Assembly: GCA_934718065.1 (NCBI GenBank)
Contig: CAKUZR010000015.1
Span: 1 to 48,365, forward strand
Source of the DNA: an uncultured Treponema sp.
GTDB lineage: Bacteria > Spirochaetota > Spirochaetia > Treponematales > Treponemataceae
Length of the DNA stretch: 48,365 nt
Reading direction: 5' to 3'
The notes below the pieces were generated by a model. The model was not told where the DNA came from. It did not search any database and saw only the letters and a list, made by a program, of their open reading frames with translations. This document shows positions 21,485 to 31,491 of the stretch, piece by piece. A program made the translations under genes and the position numbers. Positions within the stretch are counted from its first letter, which is position 1; each line of letters begins with the position of its first letter.

Positions 21485-22780
21485 GTGAAACTCACAACAG
21501 AATTCACTAGTCTTGAAAAATCAGCTGTAAAACTGACAGTAACAATCGAAAAGAAAGATGTTCAGGAATCTTACAATGAAGTTTTGGCAAAATATACTAA
21601 GAATGCGCAGATTCCTGGATTCAGAAAAGGTCACGTACCGGCAAATATCCTTGAACGCAAATTCGGTGAAGGAATCAAGGCTGACGCTCTCAGCGAGCTG
21701 ATTGACAAATCGCTCAACGAAATTTTTGAAAAGGAAACAGAAAACCGACCTCTTCCTTACCAGCAGCCGGTAATGGAAAAAGTTCCTGAGCTGGATGTTT
21801 CAAAGGATCTTTCATACACTGTAACTTACGATGTTTTCCCTAAAGTTGAAGTAAAGAATTTCAGCGGAATCACAATCAAGGAGCCGCAGGTTTCAATCAC
21901 AGACAAAGACCTTGAAAACGAGCTCAAAGCAATTCAGGAGCGCAATGCTGTTGTTATCGACAAAAAATCTGATGAAGCCGCGGAAAAAGACAACATTGTA
22001 ACTGTTGACTACGAAGAGGAAAACGGCGAAAAACGCAACGGCTACGTGTTCACAATCGGCGCTGGCGATGATGTTTACGGCATCGACGAGCAGGTTACAG
22101 GAATGAAGAAGGATGAAACAAAGGAATTTGAAAAAGATTCCAAGAAAATCAAAGTTACTGTAAAAGCTGTAAAAGCAAGAAATCTTCCTGCTCTTGACGA
22201 CGACTTGGCTCAGGATGTAAGCGAAAAATTCAAGACTCTTGACGACTTGAAGAAAGACATTTCACGCAATATGGAAGTTGCAAAAAACAGAAAACTTTCT
22301 GAAATCAAGTCACAGTCGCTGCTTGAACAGCTTGTTGAAAAAAATCCTTTTGAAATTCCAGCTTCTATGCTTGCCGCTGAACTTGACGGACGCTGGCGCA
22401 TGATGGCTCAGCAGTTCCAGACAACACCTGAGCAGCTTGAAAAAATGGTTACTTCTTCCGGCCAGACAAAAGAGGCGATGCTCAAGGAATGGACTGGAGA
22501 CAGCGAAAAAATGCTGAAGAGCCGCATTATCGTGGATTCTCTTATCAAGGCAAAAAATATTTCTGTAACTCCAGAAGAAATCGAAGCTCAGTACAAGAAA
22601 ATCGCGGATGAAGGCGGAATGGATATTGAAGAAGTTAAAAAGCACTATTCAGACCCGCGTTCAAAAGAATGGCTCATCGACGACACAAAAGAACAGAAAC
22701 TCTACGACGAGCTTTACAAGGAAGTTAAAGTTACAAAAGGTGACAAGACATCCTTCGCTGACTTGTTTGCAATAAAATAA
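21485..22780 (+). CDS. tig: Trigger factor, ribosome-associated chaperone
   Basis: The 431-residue protein has the trigger factor layout. It has the N-terminal ribosome-binding domain with the signature PGFRKGHVPANILERKFGE, the FKBP-type PPIase domain from about residue 150 with VTVDYEEENGEK and TGMKKDETKEFE, and a long helical C-terminal domain. It folds nascent chains at the exit tunnel and acts as a peptidyl-prolyl isomerase. The start is GTG 21485 (VKLTTEF) because AAGGAG lies at 21473-21478 and the family begins there; the frame is open farther upstream through the tRNA gene, which is not coding. tig-clpP-clpX is a widespread order, but a terminator separates tig from clpP here. Confidence 0.95.
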   Translation: MKLTTEFTSLEKSAVKLTVTIEKKDVQESYNEVLAKYTKNAQIPGFRKGHVPANILERKFGEGIKADALSELIDKSLNEIFEKETENRPLPYQQPVMEKVPELDVSKDLSYTVTYDVFPKVEVKNFSGITIKEPQVSITDKDLENELKAIQERNAVVIDKKSDEAAEKDNIVTVDYEEENGEKRNGYVFTIGAGDDVYGIDEQVTGMKKDETKEFEKDSKKIKVTVKAVKARNLPALDDDLAQDVSEKFKTLDDLKKDISRNMEVAKNRKLSEIKSQSLLEQLVEKNPFEIPASMLAAELDGRWRMMAQQFQTTPEQLEKMVTSSGQTKEAMLKEWTGDSEKMLKSRIIVDSLIKAKNISVTPEEIEAQYKKIADEGGMDIEEVKKHYSDPRSKEWLIDDTKEQKLYDELYKEVKVTKGDKTSFADLFAIK

Positions 22781-22799
22781 AATCAACTGAAAATATTAC

Positions 22800-22832
22800 A
22801 AGGAATGTACTTTCCGTACATTCCTTTTTTTT
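22800..22832 (+). terminator. Rho-independent terminator after tig
   Basis: A perfect 11-bp stem (AAGGAATGTAC at 22800-22810, GTACATTCCTT at 22816-22826) with a 5-nt loop and at least six T's. It ends exactly where the clpP promoter begins. Confidence 0.95.
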
Positions 22833-22859
22833 GACTTACAGACAAAATTTCACTATATT
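22831..22859 (+). promoter_or_regulatory. Sigma-70 promoter of clpP-clpX
   Basis: TTGACT (22831-22836), a 17-nt spacer and TATATT (22854-22859) predict a start near 22866 and a 53-nt leader. Confidence 0.85.
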
Positions 22860-22918
22860 TAAAGCATAGCGAAAAACAATCAAGTTTTTCAAAATCCCTT
22901 AGGACGAAAGGATTAAAA

Positions 22919-23520
<602 letters not shown>

Positions 23521-23521
<1 letters not shown>

Positions 23522-24798
23522 TGAGAATATTTGGAAGCGATGCGCGCTACTGTTCTTTTTGCGGCAAACCGCAGGACTCTTCAAGACATCTTGTGTCAGG
23601 CCCTTCAGGAAACATAAACATCTGCAACAACTGCATAGCTGTCTGCCAGGAAATTTTGCGCCAGGAAGAGGATTCTGTCACACCGATAAATCTTACGGAA
23701 GTTCCAACGCCAAAAGAGTTCAAGGAATATCTTGACCAGTACGTAATAGGCCAGGATGAAGCGAAAAAAGTTCTTTCTGTGGCTGTTTACAACCATTACA
23801 AAAGAATGTCAATTCCAAAGCTTGAGCAGAAAACAGGCGATGTGAAGATTGAGAAATCAAATATTCTTTTGATTGGCCCGACCGGCTCCGGAAAAACCCT
23901 GCTTGCAAAAACTTTGGCTGAAAAACTGAAAGTTCCGTTTGCGATTGCGGATGCCACAACTCTTACAGAAGCCGGCTATGTAGGCGAAGACGTTGAAAAT
24001 GTTCTTCTGAAGCTTATAAATGCGGCGGACGGCGATATTGCGGCGGCGGAACGCGGAATCATCTTTATTGATGAAATTGATAAAATCGCAAGAAAAAGTG
24101 AGAATACTTCAATAACGCGCGATGTTTCCGGCGAGGGAGTTCAGCAGGCTCTGCTGAAAATCATTGAGGGAACAACAGCCAGCGTGCCTCCGCAGGGCGG
24201 AAGAAAACATCCGAACCAGGAAATGCTCCAGATTGACACAACGAATATTCTTTTCATTCTGGGCGGAGCATTTGTAGGTCTTGACAAAATCATTGAGCAA
24301 AGAACAGCGGAACATTCAATGGGCTTCGGCTCAAATGTTGGCGAGCTTAGCCCTGAACAACAGCGCGAGCTTCTGAGCCTCTGCACTCCGGATGACCTTG
24401 TAAAATTTGGAATCATTCCGGAACTTATCGGCCGTATGCCAATGACAGTCGCTTTGAAGGAACTCACAAAGGATGATCTTGTGAATATTCTTACAGAACC
24501 TAAGAATGCAATCACAAAGCAGTTCAAGGCATCTTTTGCAATGGATGACATGGATATTGAATTCACGCACGATGCGATTGAGGCAATAGCCGACGAGGCA
24601 ATCCGGCAAAAAACCGGGGCCCGCGGACTTCGCTCGATTGTGGAAAAATGTCTTACAAACACAATGTACGAAGTTCCTAGCATAAAGGGACACAAAACTC
24701 TGAACATCACAAAGGAAATCATTGAGTCAGACGGAAAATACGACTTGATGAAATTCCTGAAAGTTGAGCCGGACGAACAGAAAAAACTCAACGCATAA
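23521..24798 (+). CDS. clpX: ClpX, AAA+ unfoldase of the ClpXP protease
   Basis: The 425-residue protein begins with the zinc-binding domain (Cys11, Cys14, Cys35, Cys38). The AAA+ core follows: Walker A GPTGSGKT at 119-126, GYVGEDVEN, Walker [12 protein letters not shown], the pore loop GYVG, and the IGF-loop region used to dock ClpP. Sensor 2 is ARGLRSIVE near the C-terminus. ClpX recognises tagged substrates, including ssrA-tagged proteins, and unfolds them into ClpP. The gene is followed by a bidirectional terminator. Confidence 0.98.
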
Positions 24799-24802
24799 AA
24801 CA

Positions 24803-24830
24803 AAGGCTGGAAAAACTCCAGCCTTCTTCA
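24803..24830. terminator. Bidirectional terminator between clpX and the glycosyltransferase
   Basis: AAGGCTGGA (24803-24811) pairs with TCCAGCCTT (24817-24825) around a 5-nt loop. T-rich sequence follows on both strands, serving the two convergent genes. Confidence 0.8.
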
Positions 24831-24837
24831 TTTTAAA

Positions 24838-25959
24838 CTACTTTGAATTCACAAGATTTTTTGCAACTTCAAGAGTCTGCTTAATCGTGATTTCCCAGTT
24901 GAATTTTGAAGACCATTCCAGCCCGCGTTTCACAAGATTTTCACGGAGTTTTTTGTCCGTGGCAAGTTTTTCAAGCGTGCAGGCAATATCAACAATATTA
25001 TCAGCATCAAAATAAACCGCGGCATCACCGCCGATTTCCGGAAGAGCGCACGCATTTGAGCAGCCGACAGGAATTCCAGTAGCCATAGCCTCCAGAACCG
25101 GAAGCCCCACTCCTTCACACGTAGAAGGAAAAACCAGAGCCTCCGCGCCCGCGTAAAGCTGCGGAAAACTTTCATGCGGAAAATATCCGGTAAGAAATAT
25201 ATCTGAAGCAAATTCCGAATTAAAAGCCTCTTTATGAACCTCGGAAGAATACGGTCCGTCGCTGCCGGCAAGAACAAGCCTGTGCGGAAGCCCGGTGTTT
25301 TTCTTGAACAGGGAAAAAGCTTTTATAAGCTCAATATGTTTTTTTTCCGCGCCGGAAAGCCTTGAACCGTAGATAAAATAAGGCTTCTTTATCGCAAAAG
25401 GCTTCACATCAACAACATCATCTGAAACATCAATCTGCGGATAAAAAAGCTTGTGGTCAATTCCGTTGTAGACAACTTCAATTTTTGACTTTTCAATTCC
25501 GTGGGAAACAAGATCGTCGCGGATGTAACAGCTTGCGGCGATAATTTTTTGAACTTTCAGAAGCCCGCGCTTTATCTGAAGTTTCTGAATCCAGTCTTTC
25601 TTGCCTTCTATCATCCCGGAAAGAACAGAATTCACGACCGCAATTCCAGGAGTTTTAAAGCTTATCGGAAGGACTTTCTCCGGCGCCTCGTAAAAAACAA
25701 CATCATATTTTCTTGAGGCGATAAATTTTCCCGAATTTGTAAAATGCCAGAAGCGTTCCGCGCTTAATCCTTCACCTGCAGAAACCGCCGTGAACGGAAT
25801 TTCTTTTCCAGAATTATATGTAAAACGATCAAGTTCTGAACCAAAAAGCTCAAATTCCATTCCTTCAGTTTTAGAAAGATTTGAAATGAACGAAAGAAGA
25901 TAGGTTCCCAAACCAGATCTCGCATGGTCACAACCAAAGGTATCAATGCCAATCTTCAT
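24838..25959 (-). CDS. Glycosyltransferase family 4 (GT-B fold)
   Basis: The 373-residue protein begins MKIGIDTFGCDHARSGLGTY, a GT4 acceptor-side glycine-rich start, and has the nucleotide-sugar domain with YNGIDHKLFYP, IYGSRLSGAEKKH, LVLAGSDGPY, and the EGVGLPVLEAMATGIPV segment that contains the E-x7-E catalytic motif. It probably transfers a hexose or mannose to a cell-envelope glycan. The start was set at 25959 because an extended -10 (TGCTATAAT) places transcription 3 nt before it, and the family starts there; an ATG 7 codons upstream has no support. It is divergent from the helicase. Confidence 0.88.
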   Translation of the reverse strand: MKIGIDTFGCDHARSGLGTYLLSFISNLSKTEGMEFELFGSELDRFTYNSGKEIPFTAVSAGEGLSAERFWHFTNSGKFIASRKYDVVFYEAPEKVLPISFKTPGIAVVNSVLSGMIEGKKDWIQKLQIKRGLLKVQKIIAASCYIRDDLVSHGIEKSKIEVVYNGIDHKLFYPQIDVSDDVVDVKPFAIKKPYFIYGSRLSGAEKKHIELIKAFSLFKKNTGLPHRLVLAGSDGPYSSEVHKEAFNSEFASDIFLTGYFPHESFPQLYAGAEALVFPSTCEGVGLPVLEAMATGIPVGCSNACALPEIGGDAAVYFDADNIVDIACTLEKLATDKKLRENLVKRGLEWSSKFNWEITIKQTLEVAKNLVNSK

Positions 25960-25968
25960 AATTTTTAA

Positions 25969-25977
25969 ATTATAGCA
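25969..25977 (-). promoter_or_regulatory. Extended -10 promoter of the glycosyltransferase
   Basis: On the - strand TGCTATAAT (25977-25969) is an extended -10 element. The predicted start is 25962, leaving a 3-nt leader. No good -35 was found at 17 nt. Confidence 0.6.
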
Positions 25978-25992
25978 CAAAAATCACTTATA

Positions 25993-26001
25993 TGCTATAT
26001 T
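25993..26001 (+). promoter_or_regulatory. Extended -10 promoter of the helicase gene
   Basis: TGCTATATT ends at 26001; the expected start site is 26008, the A of the helicase ATG, so the transcript is leaderless. No clear -35 is present, as allowed for extended -10 promoters. Confidence 0.55.
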
Positions 26002-26007
26002 TTATGA

Positions 26008-27144
26008 ATGATTGAAAACGCATTCACTTTGATTCCGGAGAATCTTACCGAAAAACTTAATTCCCTGAAAATAACAGAGCCGACAAAAGTCCAGCAGAAA
26101 ATTATTCCTCTTCTTTTGGAAAGAAAAAATCTTGTGTTTCAGTCCGAAACTGGAACCGGAAAAACCTTCGCATATCTTCTGCCGCTCATCGCAAGGCTTC
26201 AAAAAAATGCGGAAACTGAAAAACCAAACGAAAAATATGTGAAAATTATTGTCTGCGCGCCAACTTTTGAGCTCTCCTCGCAGATTAAAATGGCCGTGCA
26301 AAGCATTTCCAGCGTAAAAACGGCGCTTTTTATTGGCGGAGCCCCGATAAAAAGGCAGACTGAAGCCCTGAAAGAAAAACCAGAAATTGTAATCGGAACG
26401 CCGGCAAGGCTCGTTGAACTTATCCGGCTGAAAAAACTGAAAACCCAGCACGTGGACGCAATTGTTTTTGATGAAGCTGACAGGCTCGTGAAAAAAGAGC
26501 TTGTGCAGGAATGCAGCGAACTGAAAAATTTAGTTCCGCAAAACGCGCAAGTTGTCGCCTGCACCGCGACAATCGACAATGGAACCCGAAAATTTTTCTC
26601 AAATTCAGAGATAGAAATTCTTCCGAAAGAAAATGTCCTTGAAAAAAATATCACGCACTGGGCAATTTATGCGGAATCAAGAGACAAAATTGACACTCTC
26701 AGGAAATTTCTTGCGGCGGAAAATCCAGAAAAAGCCCTTGTTTTTGCAAGCCGCGCTGACCAGGTTGAAAATATTTACACAAAGCTGAAATACAAGAAAG
26801 TTGAATGCGCAAGCCTTTACGCAAAAGCGGACAAACAGGCAAGAAAAGCCGCTATCGACCGTTTCAGGAGCGGAAAAGAGCACATTCTTATAACAAGCGA
26901 TCTTGGAGCAAGAGGACTTGATATAAGCGGAATTACGCACGTAATCCAGATGGATTTGCCGTCTGACCCGGATTTTTTCATTCACCGGGCAGGAAGAACT
27001 GCAAGAGCCGGAAAAACCGGAATAAACGTTGTAATCGGCGATGAATATGAAATGAACGCGTTCGCCGCTCTTGAAAAAAAACTTGGAATAAAAGTATTCC
27101 CGAAAGAAATAAGAAACGGAAAAGTTCAGGCGCCAGTTCTTTAG
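26008..27144 (+). CDS. DEAD-box RNA helicase
   Basis: The 378-residue helicase holds the core motifs in order: Q motif region EPTKVQQK (25-31), I SETGTGKT (46-53), Ib TPARL (131-135), II DEAD (155-158), III TAT in place of SAT (186-188), and domain 2 motifs ARGLDI and HRAGRTARAG. Motif Ia reads APTFELSSQ instead of PTRELA, so the conserved Arg is Phe. There is almost no C-terminal tail, unlike most ribosome- or RNase-associated helicases. It probably remodels RNA or ribosomal particles; a specific role cannot be assigned. It is translated from a leaderless transcript by prediction. Confidence 0.92.
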   Translation: MIENAFTLIPENLTEKLNSLKITEPTKVQQKIIPLLLERKNLVFQSETGTGKTFAYLLPLIARLQKNAETEKPNEKYVKIIVCAPTFELSSQIKMAVQSISSVKTALFIGGAPIKRQTEALKEKPEIVIGTPARLVELIRLKKLKTQHVDAIVFDEADRLVKKELVQECSELKNLVPQNAQVVACTATIDNGTRKFFSNSEIEILPKENVLEKNITHWAIYAESRDKIDTLRKFLAAENPEKALVFASRADQVENIYTKLKYKKVECASLYAKADKQARKAAIDRFRSGKEHILITSDLGARGLDISGITHVIQMDLPSDPDFFIHRAGRTARAGKTGINVVIGDEYEMNAFAALEKKLGIKVFPKEIRNGKVQAPVL

Positions 27145-27162
27145 AAATGAACGAACCTTGAA

Positions 27163-28224
27163 TCAATGAACAACGAATGAATAGGAAAAATAGCCTTGCT
27201 CATTTTTTTCAAGAAGCCCTTTAAAATCTCCTGAAAGCGAGAAAACCGCGGCATTTTTTTCTTTCACTTGAAACGGCGAAGAAGTGAACATTGCGCTCTG
27301 AAGCTTTGCGCCGTTTTCAAAAAGAGCGTTTTTTCCTTCCGCAAGAACAAGACAGCCGAAGCCGCAAAGTTCCGCAAGTTCTTTTGACATTGGAACAGAT
27401 TTTCTGACACATTCTTTTTCAAGCTCGATTTCTTCTGCCTCGGGGATTTTTTTCACACGGATATTATTTTTTTTGTTTTCAAGCGCGATTTTTTCAAGAT
27501 TTTTAGTCTGTTCCGCGGAAATAAAAGCGTTTTCAATGCTGAATTCCGGAAGCGCGGAAAAACCGGCCGCATCTTCCAGCCGGAAATTCCCGATTTTTGT
27601 GCGCAGAAGCCCAACAAGATGAGCCGCACTTCCACATTCATTAGCAATATCACGGGCAAGAGAACGGATATAAGTTCCTTTTGAAACCGAAAATTCTATG
27701 CAGCAGGCAAGAACACGCTTTTCACCGTTGCCAGAACCGCAAGAATCTGATGAATCAAAAAGAATTTCCTGAATTTCCGCGGAAAAAACTTCCACTGGCC
27801 GGAAAGGAATTTCAGCGGACTTTCCGCCGCGGGCTAAATCGCTTGCGCGTTTTCCATCAATATGAATCGCGCTGAAAGCCGGCGGCTGCTGAAAGATTTT
27901 CCCGGTGAATTTCCTGACAGCCGCAACCAATTCCTTTTCAGAAGGCAATGGAGCGCGCCGCACAATGTTTCCGGTACATTCAAGAGTGTCTGTTTCCTCG
28001 CCGAATTTTATCACAGCTTTATAAGTCTTGCTGAATTCGGTTATTCTTCCTGCAAGCCGGGTCAACGAGCCCACGCATACAACAAGAAGCCCGGCAGCAA
28101 AACTGTCAAGCGTTCCTGTGTGGCCAACTTTTGAAGTGCCAAAAGCGTGTTTCACCGTGAAAAGGCTGGAAAAACTCGTGAGTCCAGGCTTTTTTGCAAG
28201 AAGAACGATTTTATTCTGATTCAT
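27163..28224 (-). CDS. truB: TruB, tRNA pseudouridine-55 synthase
   Basis: The 353-residue enzyme makes pseudouridine 55 in the T-loop of tRNAs. It has LLAKKPGLTSFSS, the catalytic Asp40 in VGHTGTLDSFAAGLL, the KTYKAVIKFGEETDTLE and RGGKSAEIP segments, and GTYIRSLARDIANECGSAAH. The C-terminal ~110 residues extend beyond the E. coli enzyme and include a basic segment. ATG 28224 was selected because it lies just inside the end of rbfA (a 14-nt overlap); a start 15 codons upstream exists but lacks support. It is the last gene of the rimP-nusA-infB-rbfA operon. Confidence 0.93.
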   Translation of the reverse strand: MNQNKIVLLAKKPGLTSFSSLFTVKHAFGTSKVGHTGTLDSFAAGLLVVCVGSLTRLAGRITEFSKTYKAVIKFGEETDTLECTGNIVRRAPLPSEKELVAAVRKFTGKIFQQPPAFSAIHIDGKRASDLARGGKSAEIPFRPVEVFSAEIQEILFDSSDSCGSGNGEKRVLACCIEFSVSKGTYIRSLARDIANECGSAAHLVGLLRTKIGNFRLEDAAGFSALPEFSIENAFISAEQTKNLEKIALENKKNNIRVKKIPEAEEIELEKECVRKSVPMSKELAELCGFGCLVLAEGKNALFENGAKLQSAMFTSSPFQVKEKNAAVFSLSGDFKGLLEKNEQGYFSYSFVVH

Positions 28225-28639
28225 CTGCGGCGGAATTTTCGCGGGCTTTTGACTCGGCTTCAAGCTCATTCAGTTTCTGAACCATGTGGAAGCCTTCTTT
28301 CATGCCTGAGTCAACAACAAAAGTGAGTTTCGGAAATTTTCTGATTCTCATTTTTTTTGCAATTGAAGACTGAATAAAACCTGCGGCACTGTTCAAGCCT
28401 GCAACGCCGTTTTCAAGCATGTCATCGCTGGCAAAACTTGAAACATAGACTTTTGCATAGCTTAAATCCTGGCTGACTTCAACCCGGTTCACAGAAAGAA
28501 AAGGCGCAACGTCCATTCTGGCTTCTTTCAAGCCTTTTTTTCCGATAACCCTTGGATCTCTTATTTCACCCTGAAGAATCAGCTTTGAAATTTCTTCCCT
28601 AAGCTGAGCGTTCAGGCGTTCCATTCTATACTGCCCCAT
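28211..28639 (-). CDS. rbfA: RbfA, 30S ribosome-binding factor
   Basis: The 142-residue KH-like protein begins [21 protein letters not shown] and has LKEARMDVAPFLSVNRVEVSQDLSYAKVYVS and RKFPKLTFVVDSGMKEGFHM, which are family signatures. RbfA helps final 16S rRNA 5' end maturation and cold-shock ribosome assembly. Its ATG shares the A of the infB stop (TAATG), with GGAGC nine bases before, so it is coupled to infB. It overlaps truB at its end. Confidence 0.94.
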   Translation of the reverse strand: MGQYRMERLNAQLREEISKLILQGEIRDPRVIGKKGLKEARMDVAPFLSVNRVEVSQDLSYAKVYVSSFASDDMLENGVAGLNSAAGFIQSSIAKKMRIRKFPKLTFVVDSGMKEGFHMVQKLNELEAESKARENSAADESE

Positions 28640-31482
28640 TATTCAGCAGCTCCTTTTTCAGCGTCTCCAGGAAACTGAGTTCCATTATCCTTGACTTTTC
28701 CAGCTTTTTTAGCTTTTCCAGCGGCTTTTTCCGCGGCAAGAACTTCCGCCTCGTGAAGTTTTTCTGCTTCAGCGGCAGCCATCGCCTTTTCAGCAGCTTC
28801 CCTGGCTTTCTTTTCGTTTTCAGCGCGGTCGTCATGGAGCTCATCTCCAAGTTTTCGGGCAACTTCAATGTATTCAAACACTTCCATTGTATCGTCAACC
28901 TGAATATCCTGCCAGTTTTCAAGTGTAAGACCACATTCAAAGCCGGTTGAAACTTCTTTCGCGTCATCCTTGAAACGTTTGAGCGAAGCAACTTTTCCTG
29001 TGTATTTTACAATTCCATCGCGGACAAGGTGAACCATAGAATTTCTTCTTACAACACCGTCAATTACATAACATCCTGCAATTGTGCCAACTTTTGGAAC
29101 CTTGAAAGTATTTCTAACTTCAACATTACCGATAACCTGCTCTTTTGTGTCCGGAGCAAGCATTCCTTCCATAGCGGCCTGAATTTCTTCAACGCACTTG
29201 TAGATAATGCTGTATTTTCTGATGTCCACTTTTTCAGCGTCTGCAAGAGCCTTTGCTTTTGGCGTAGGCCGAACGTTGAAACCGATGATAATCGCATTTG
29301 AGTCCGCCGCGGCAAGTGTAACATCCGACTCGTTGATTGCGCCGGCAGAACTGTGGATTACAACAAGACGGATATCTTTTGTAGAAAGCTTTTCGAGCGA
29401 AGCCTTAAGCGCTTCAGCCGAGCCCTGCAAATCAGCCTTGATGATAACTTTGAATTCCTTGACTTCACTGGCAGCAATATCGCTGTAGAGTGACTCAAGA
29501 GTTGTTTTCTTGACAGCCTTTGCCGCTTCAAAACGCTTCAATTCCTGGCGTTTTGTTGAAATTGCTCTGGCTTCCTTGTCATCTTCTGTAACCTGGAAAG
29601 GATCACCCGCATTCGGCATTTCTTCCATTCCCAGAACTTCAACTGGAGTAGAAGGCTCAGCCTCCTGAATTCTGTGGCCGCGATCGTCAAACATTGCGCG
29701 CACTCTGCCGGAATAAATTCCTGCAACAAATGGATCGCCCTGCTTCAAAGTTCCACGCTGAACAATAACAGATGAAACAACACCGCGTCCCTGGTCAATG
29801 CGCGACTCAAGGATTTTTCCTTCAGCGCGGCAGTCATAGGTTGCCTTAAGCTCAAGCATTTCAGCCTGAAGAAGAATCGCATCAAGAAGATCGTCTATGC
29901 CGATTTTCTGTTTTGCGGAAATATTCACATACTGAGTGTCGCCGCCCCATTCTTCCGGGGTAAGCCCCTGCTCTGAAAGCTGAGTCTTCACGCGGTCTGG
30001 GTTTGCGTCCGGCTTATCAATTTTGTTCACCGCAACAATAATCGGAACTTTGGCATCCTTTGCGTGGGCAATAGCTTCCAATGTCTGAGGCATAACGCCA
30101 TCATCCGCGGCAACAACAAGAACAACAATATCTGTAACCTGTGCTCCACGGGCACGCATCATTGTGAACGCCTCATGTCCCGGAGTATCAAGGAATGTAA
30201 TTTTTCCCTTTGGAGTTGTTACAGAATAAGCACCGATAGACTGGGTGATTCCGCCCGCCTCGCCTTCTGCAACATGGGCATTTCGAATCGCATCAAGAGT
30301 TTTTGTCTTTCCGTGGTCAACGTGTCCCATTACAGTAACAATCGGAGGACGTGGACGCATATTTTCAGCAATATCCTCGTCGCCCTTGATTACAGTTTCA
30401 TCATACAAAGAAACTACTTTCACTTCGCAGCCGTATTCAGCGCAAAGAAGTTCCGCAGTGTCCTTGTCGATAGACTGGTTGATTGTAACCATCTGTCCGT
30501 AGCTTGCAAAAAGCTTTCCGATAATTTCAGAAGCCTTAAGATTCATCTTCTTAGCAAGGTCGGAAATTGAAACTGTTTCCATTATTTCAATTGACTTTGG
30601 AACAACTGATGCAGGAGTTTCACTCTTCTTCTTTGTTTCAAAAAGATTGTCATCATACTGTTCCTGGTCTTTTCTATTATATACCTGTTTTTTTCCTTTG
30701 AATGTTTTCTTTGCCGGGGCTTTTCCCTGCATCATCGGAGGAACTGCCGCAGCACCGCCGCCCATTCGGAATCCGCCTGGCTGGCCGCCCCCGAATCTAG
30801 GACCGCGGTTAAATCCGCCGCCCTGGCCGTTACGGTTCTGGAAGCCTCCGCCCTGACGATTTCCCTGGTAACCGCCCTGACCGTTTCTGTTCTGATAGCC
30901 GCCCTGTCGGTTTCCGTCCTGATTATTCCTATTCTGATAGCCTTGTCTAGCCTGAGCGCCTGTGAATCCGCCGCCTTCGCGGTTCTGGTAGCCGCCCTGA
31001 CGGTTGCCGTAGCCGCCGTTGCCATATCCGCCGCGGTTATAGCCGTTTCGGTTTCGGCTTCCAAAATCTGAAAGATTTCCCGCTTTTACGTTCGGGCGCG
31101 CTGTATTAAGCTCATAAGTTCTGTGCTGAGAGCGGTTTTCATTTCTTGAATACTGATTTCCGCCCTGCGCAGAACCTGAACCAGCTGGCTTCGGCGCAGA
31201 AGTTCTTTGAGCCTGAGGCTGCGGAGCACTGCGGTTTTCAGAAGAAACCTGCTGATTTCCATTTCCTTCAGCCTTTTTTACAACAACTCTTACGCCTTCT
31301 TTTTTCGAGCCTTCCGGTTTTGCAGCAGGAGCTTCCGCCGCCAGCGCACGTTTTTTCACTACAACAACTTTTTTCTTTGCGACTCCGGCATTATTCGCAT
31401 TAGCTGCCGTCGCATGAGGCGTGCTGTCCGCCTGTTTCTTATGAACAACAAATGCCTGTTTTTTTTCTGATTCTTCAGCCAT
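28639..31482 (-). CDS. infB: Translation initiation factor IF-2
   Basis: The 947-residue GTPase brings fMet-tRNA to the 30S subunit. The G domain starts near residue 380 with [12 protein letters not shown] (386-397), then [21 protein letters not shown]; domain II and the C1/C2 domains follow to about residue 880. The N-terminal 380 residues contain basic blocks and an unusual Gly/Asn/Arg/Gln-rich segment at residues 141-245. The last ~65 residues are an Ala/Lys/Glu coiled-coil-like tail absent from the E. coli factor. AAGGA precedes the ATG. It follows nusA by 9 nt. Confidence 0.97.
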   Translation of the reverse strand: MAEESEKKQAFVVHKKQADSTPHATAANANNAGVAKKKVVVVKKRALAAEAPAAKPEGSKKEGVRVVVKKAEGNGNQQVSSENRSAPQPQAQRTSAPKPAGSGSAQGGNQYSRNENRSQHRTYELNTARPNVKAGNLSDFGSRNRNGYNRGGYGNGGYGNRQGGYQNREGGGFTGAQARQGYQNRNNQDGNRQGGYQNRNGQGGYQGNRQGGGFQNRNGQGGGFNRGPRFGGGQPGGFRMGGGAAAVPPMMQGKAPAKKTFKGKKQVYNRKDQEQYDDNLFETKKKSETPASVVPKSIEIMETVSISDLAKKMNLKASEIIGKLFASYGQMVTINQSIDKDTAELLCAEYGCEVKVVSLYDETVIKGDEDIAENMRPRPPIVTVMGHVDHGKTKTLDAIRNAHVAEGEAGGITQSIGAYSVTTPKGKITFLDTPGHEAFTMMRARGAQVTDIVVLVVAADDGVMPQTLEAIAHAKDAKVPIIVAVNKIDKPDANPDRVKTQLSEQGLTPEEWGGDTQYVNISAKQKIGIDDLLDAILLQAEMLELKATYDCRAEGKILESRIDQGRGVVSSVIVQRGTLKQGDPFVAGIYSGRVRAMFDDRGHRIQEAEPSTPVEVLGMEEMPNAGDPFQVTEDDKEARAISTKRQELKRFEAAKAVKKTTLESLYSDIAASEVKEFKVIIKADLQGSAEALKASLEKLSTKDIRLVVIHSSAGAINESDVTLAAADSNAIIIGFNVRPTPKAKALADAEKVDIRKYSIIYKCVEEIQAAMEGMLAPDTKEQVIGNVEVRNTFKVPKVGTIAGCYVIDGVVRRNSMVHLVRDGIVKYTGKVASLKRFKDDAKEVSTGFECGLTLENWQDIQVDDTMEVFEYIEVARKLGDELHDDRAENEKKAREAAEKAMAAAEAEKLHEAEVLAAEKAAGKAKKAGKVKDNGTQFPGDAEKGAAE
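30748..31062 (-). repeat. Coding repeat region of IF-2 (GYQNR-type repeats)
   Basis: Residues 141-245 of IF-2 consist of short degenerate repeats such as [26 protein letters not shown] and NRGPRFGGG, encoded by similar but not identical codons. It is a coding low-complexity region, not an intergenic array. Confidence 0.8.
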
Positions 31483-31491
31483 TCTGTATCC

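Noticed and set aside
24141..24803. Open frame of 220 codons on - opposite clpX
   Set aside because: It is antisense to clpX, rich in Ser/Phe/Cys as expected for the complement of a coding frame, and has no homology that I recognise.
30519..30527. CCGATAA-type sigma-28 -10 motifs inside infB and near 28549 in rbfA
   Set aside because: Neither has a TAAA -35 at 16-17 nt, and both lie in the coding region of the opposite strand.
30748..31062. Short repeated units that could suggest a CRISPR or satellite array
   Set aside because: Repeats are in frame, degenerate and encode Gly/Asn/Arg/Gln segments of IF-2; there are no constant repeat and spacer lengths.
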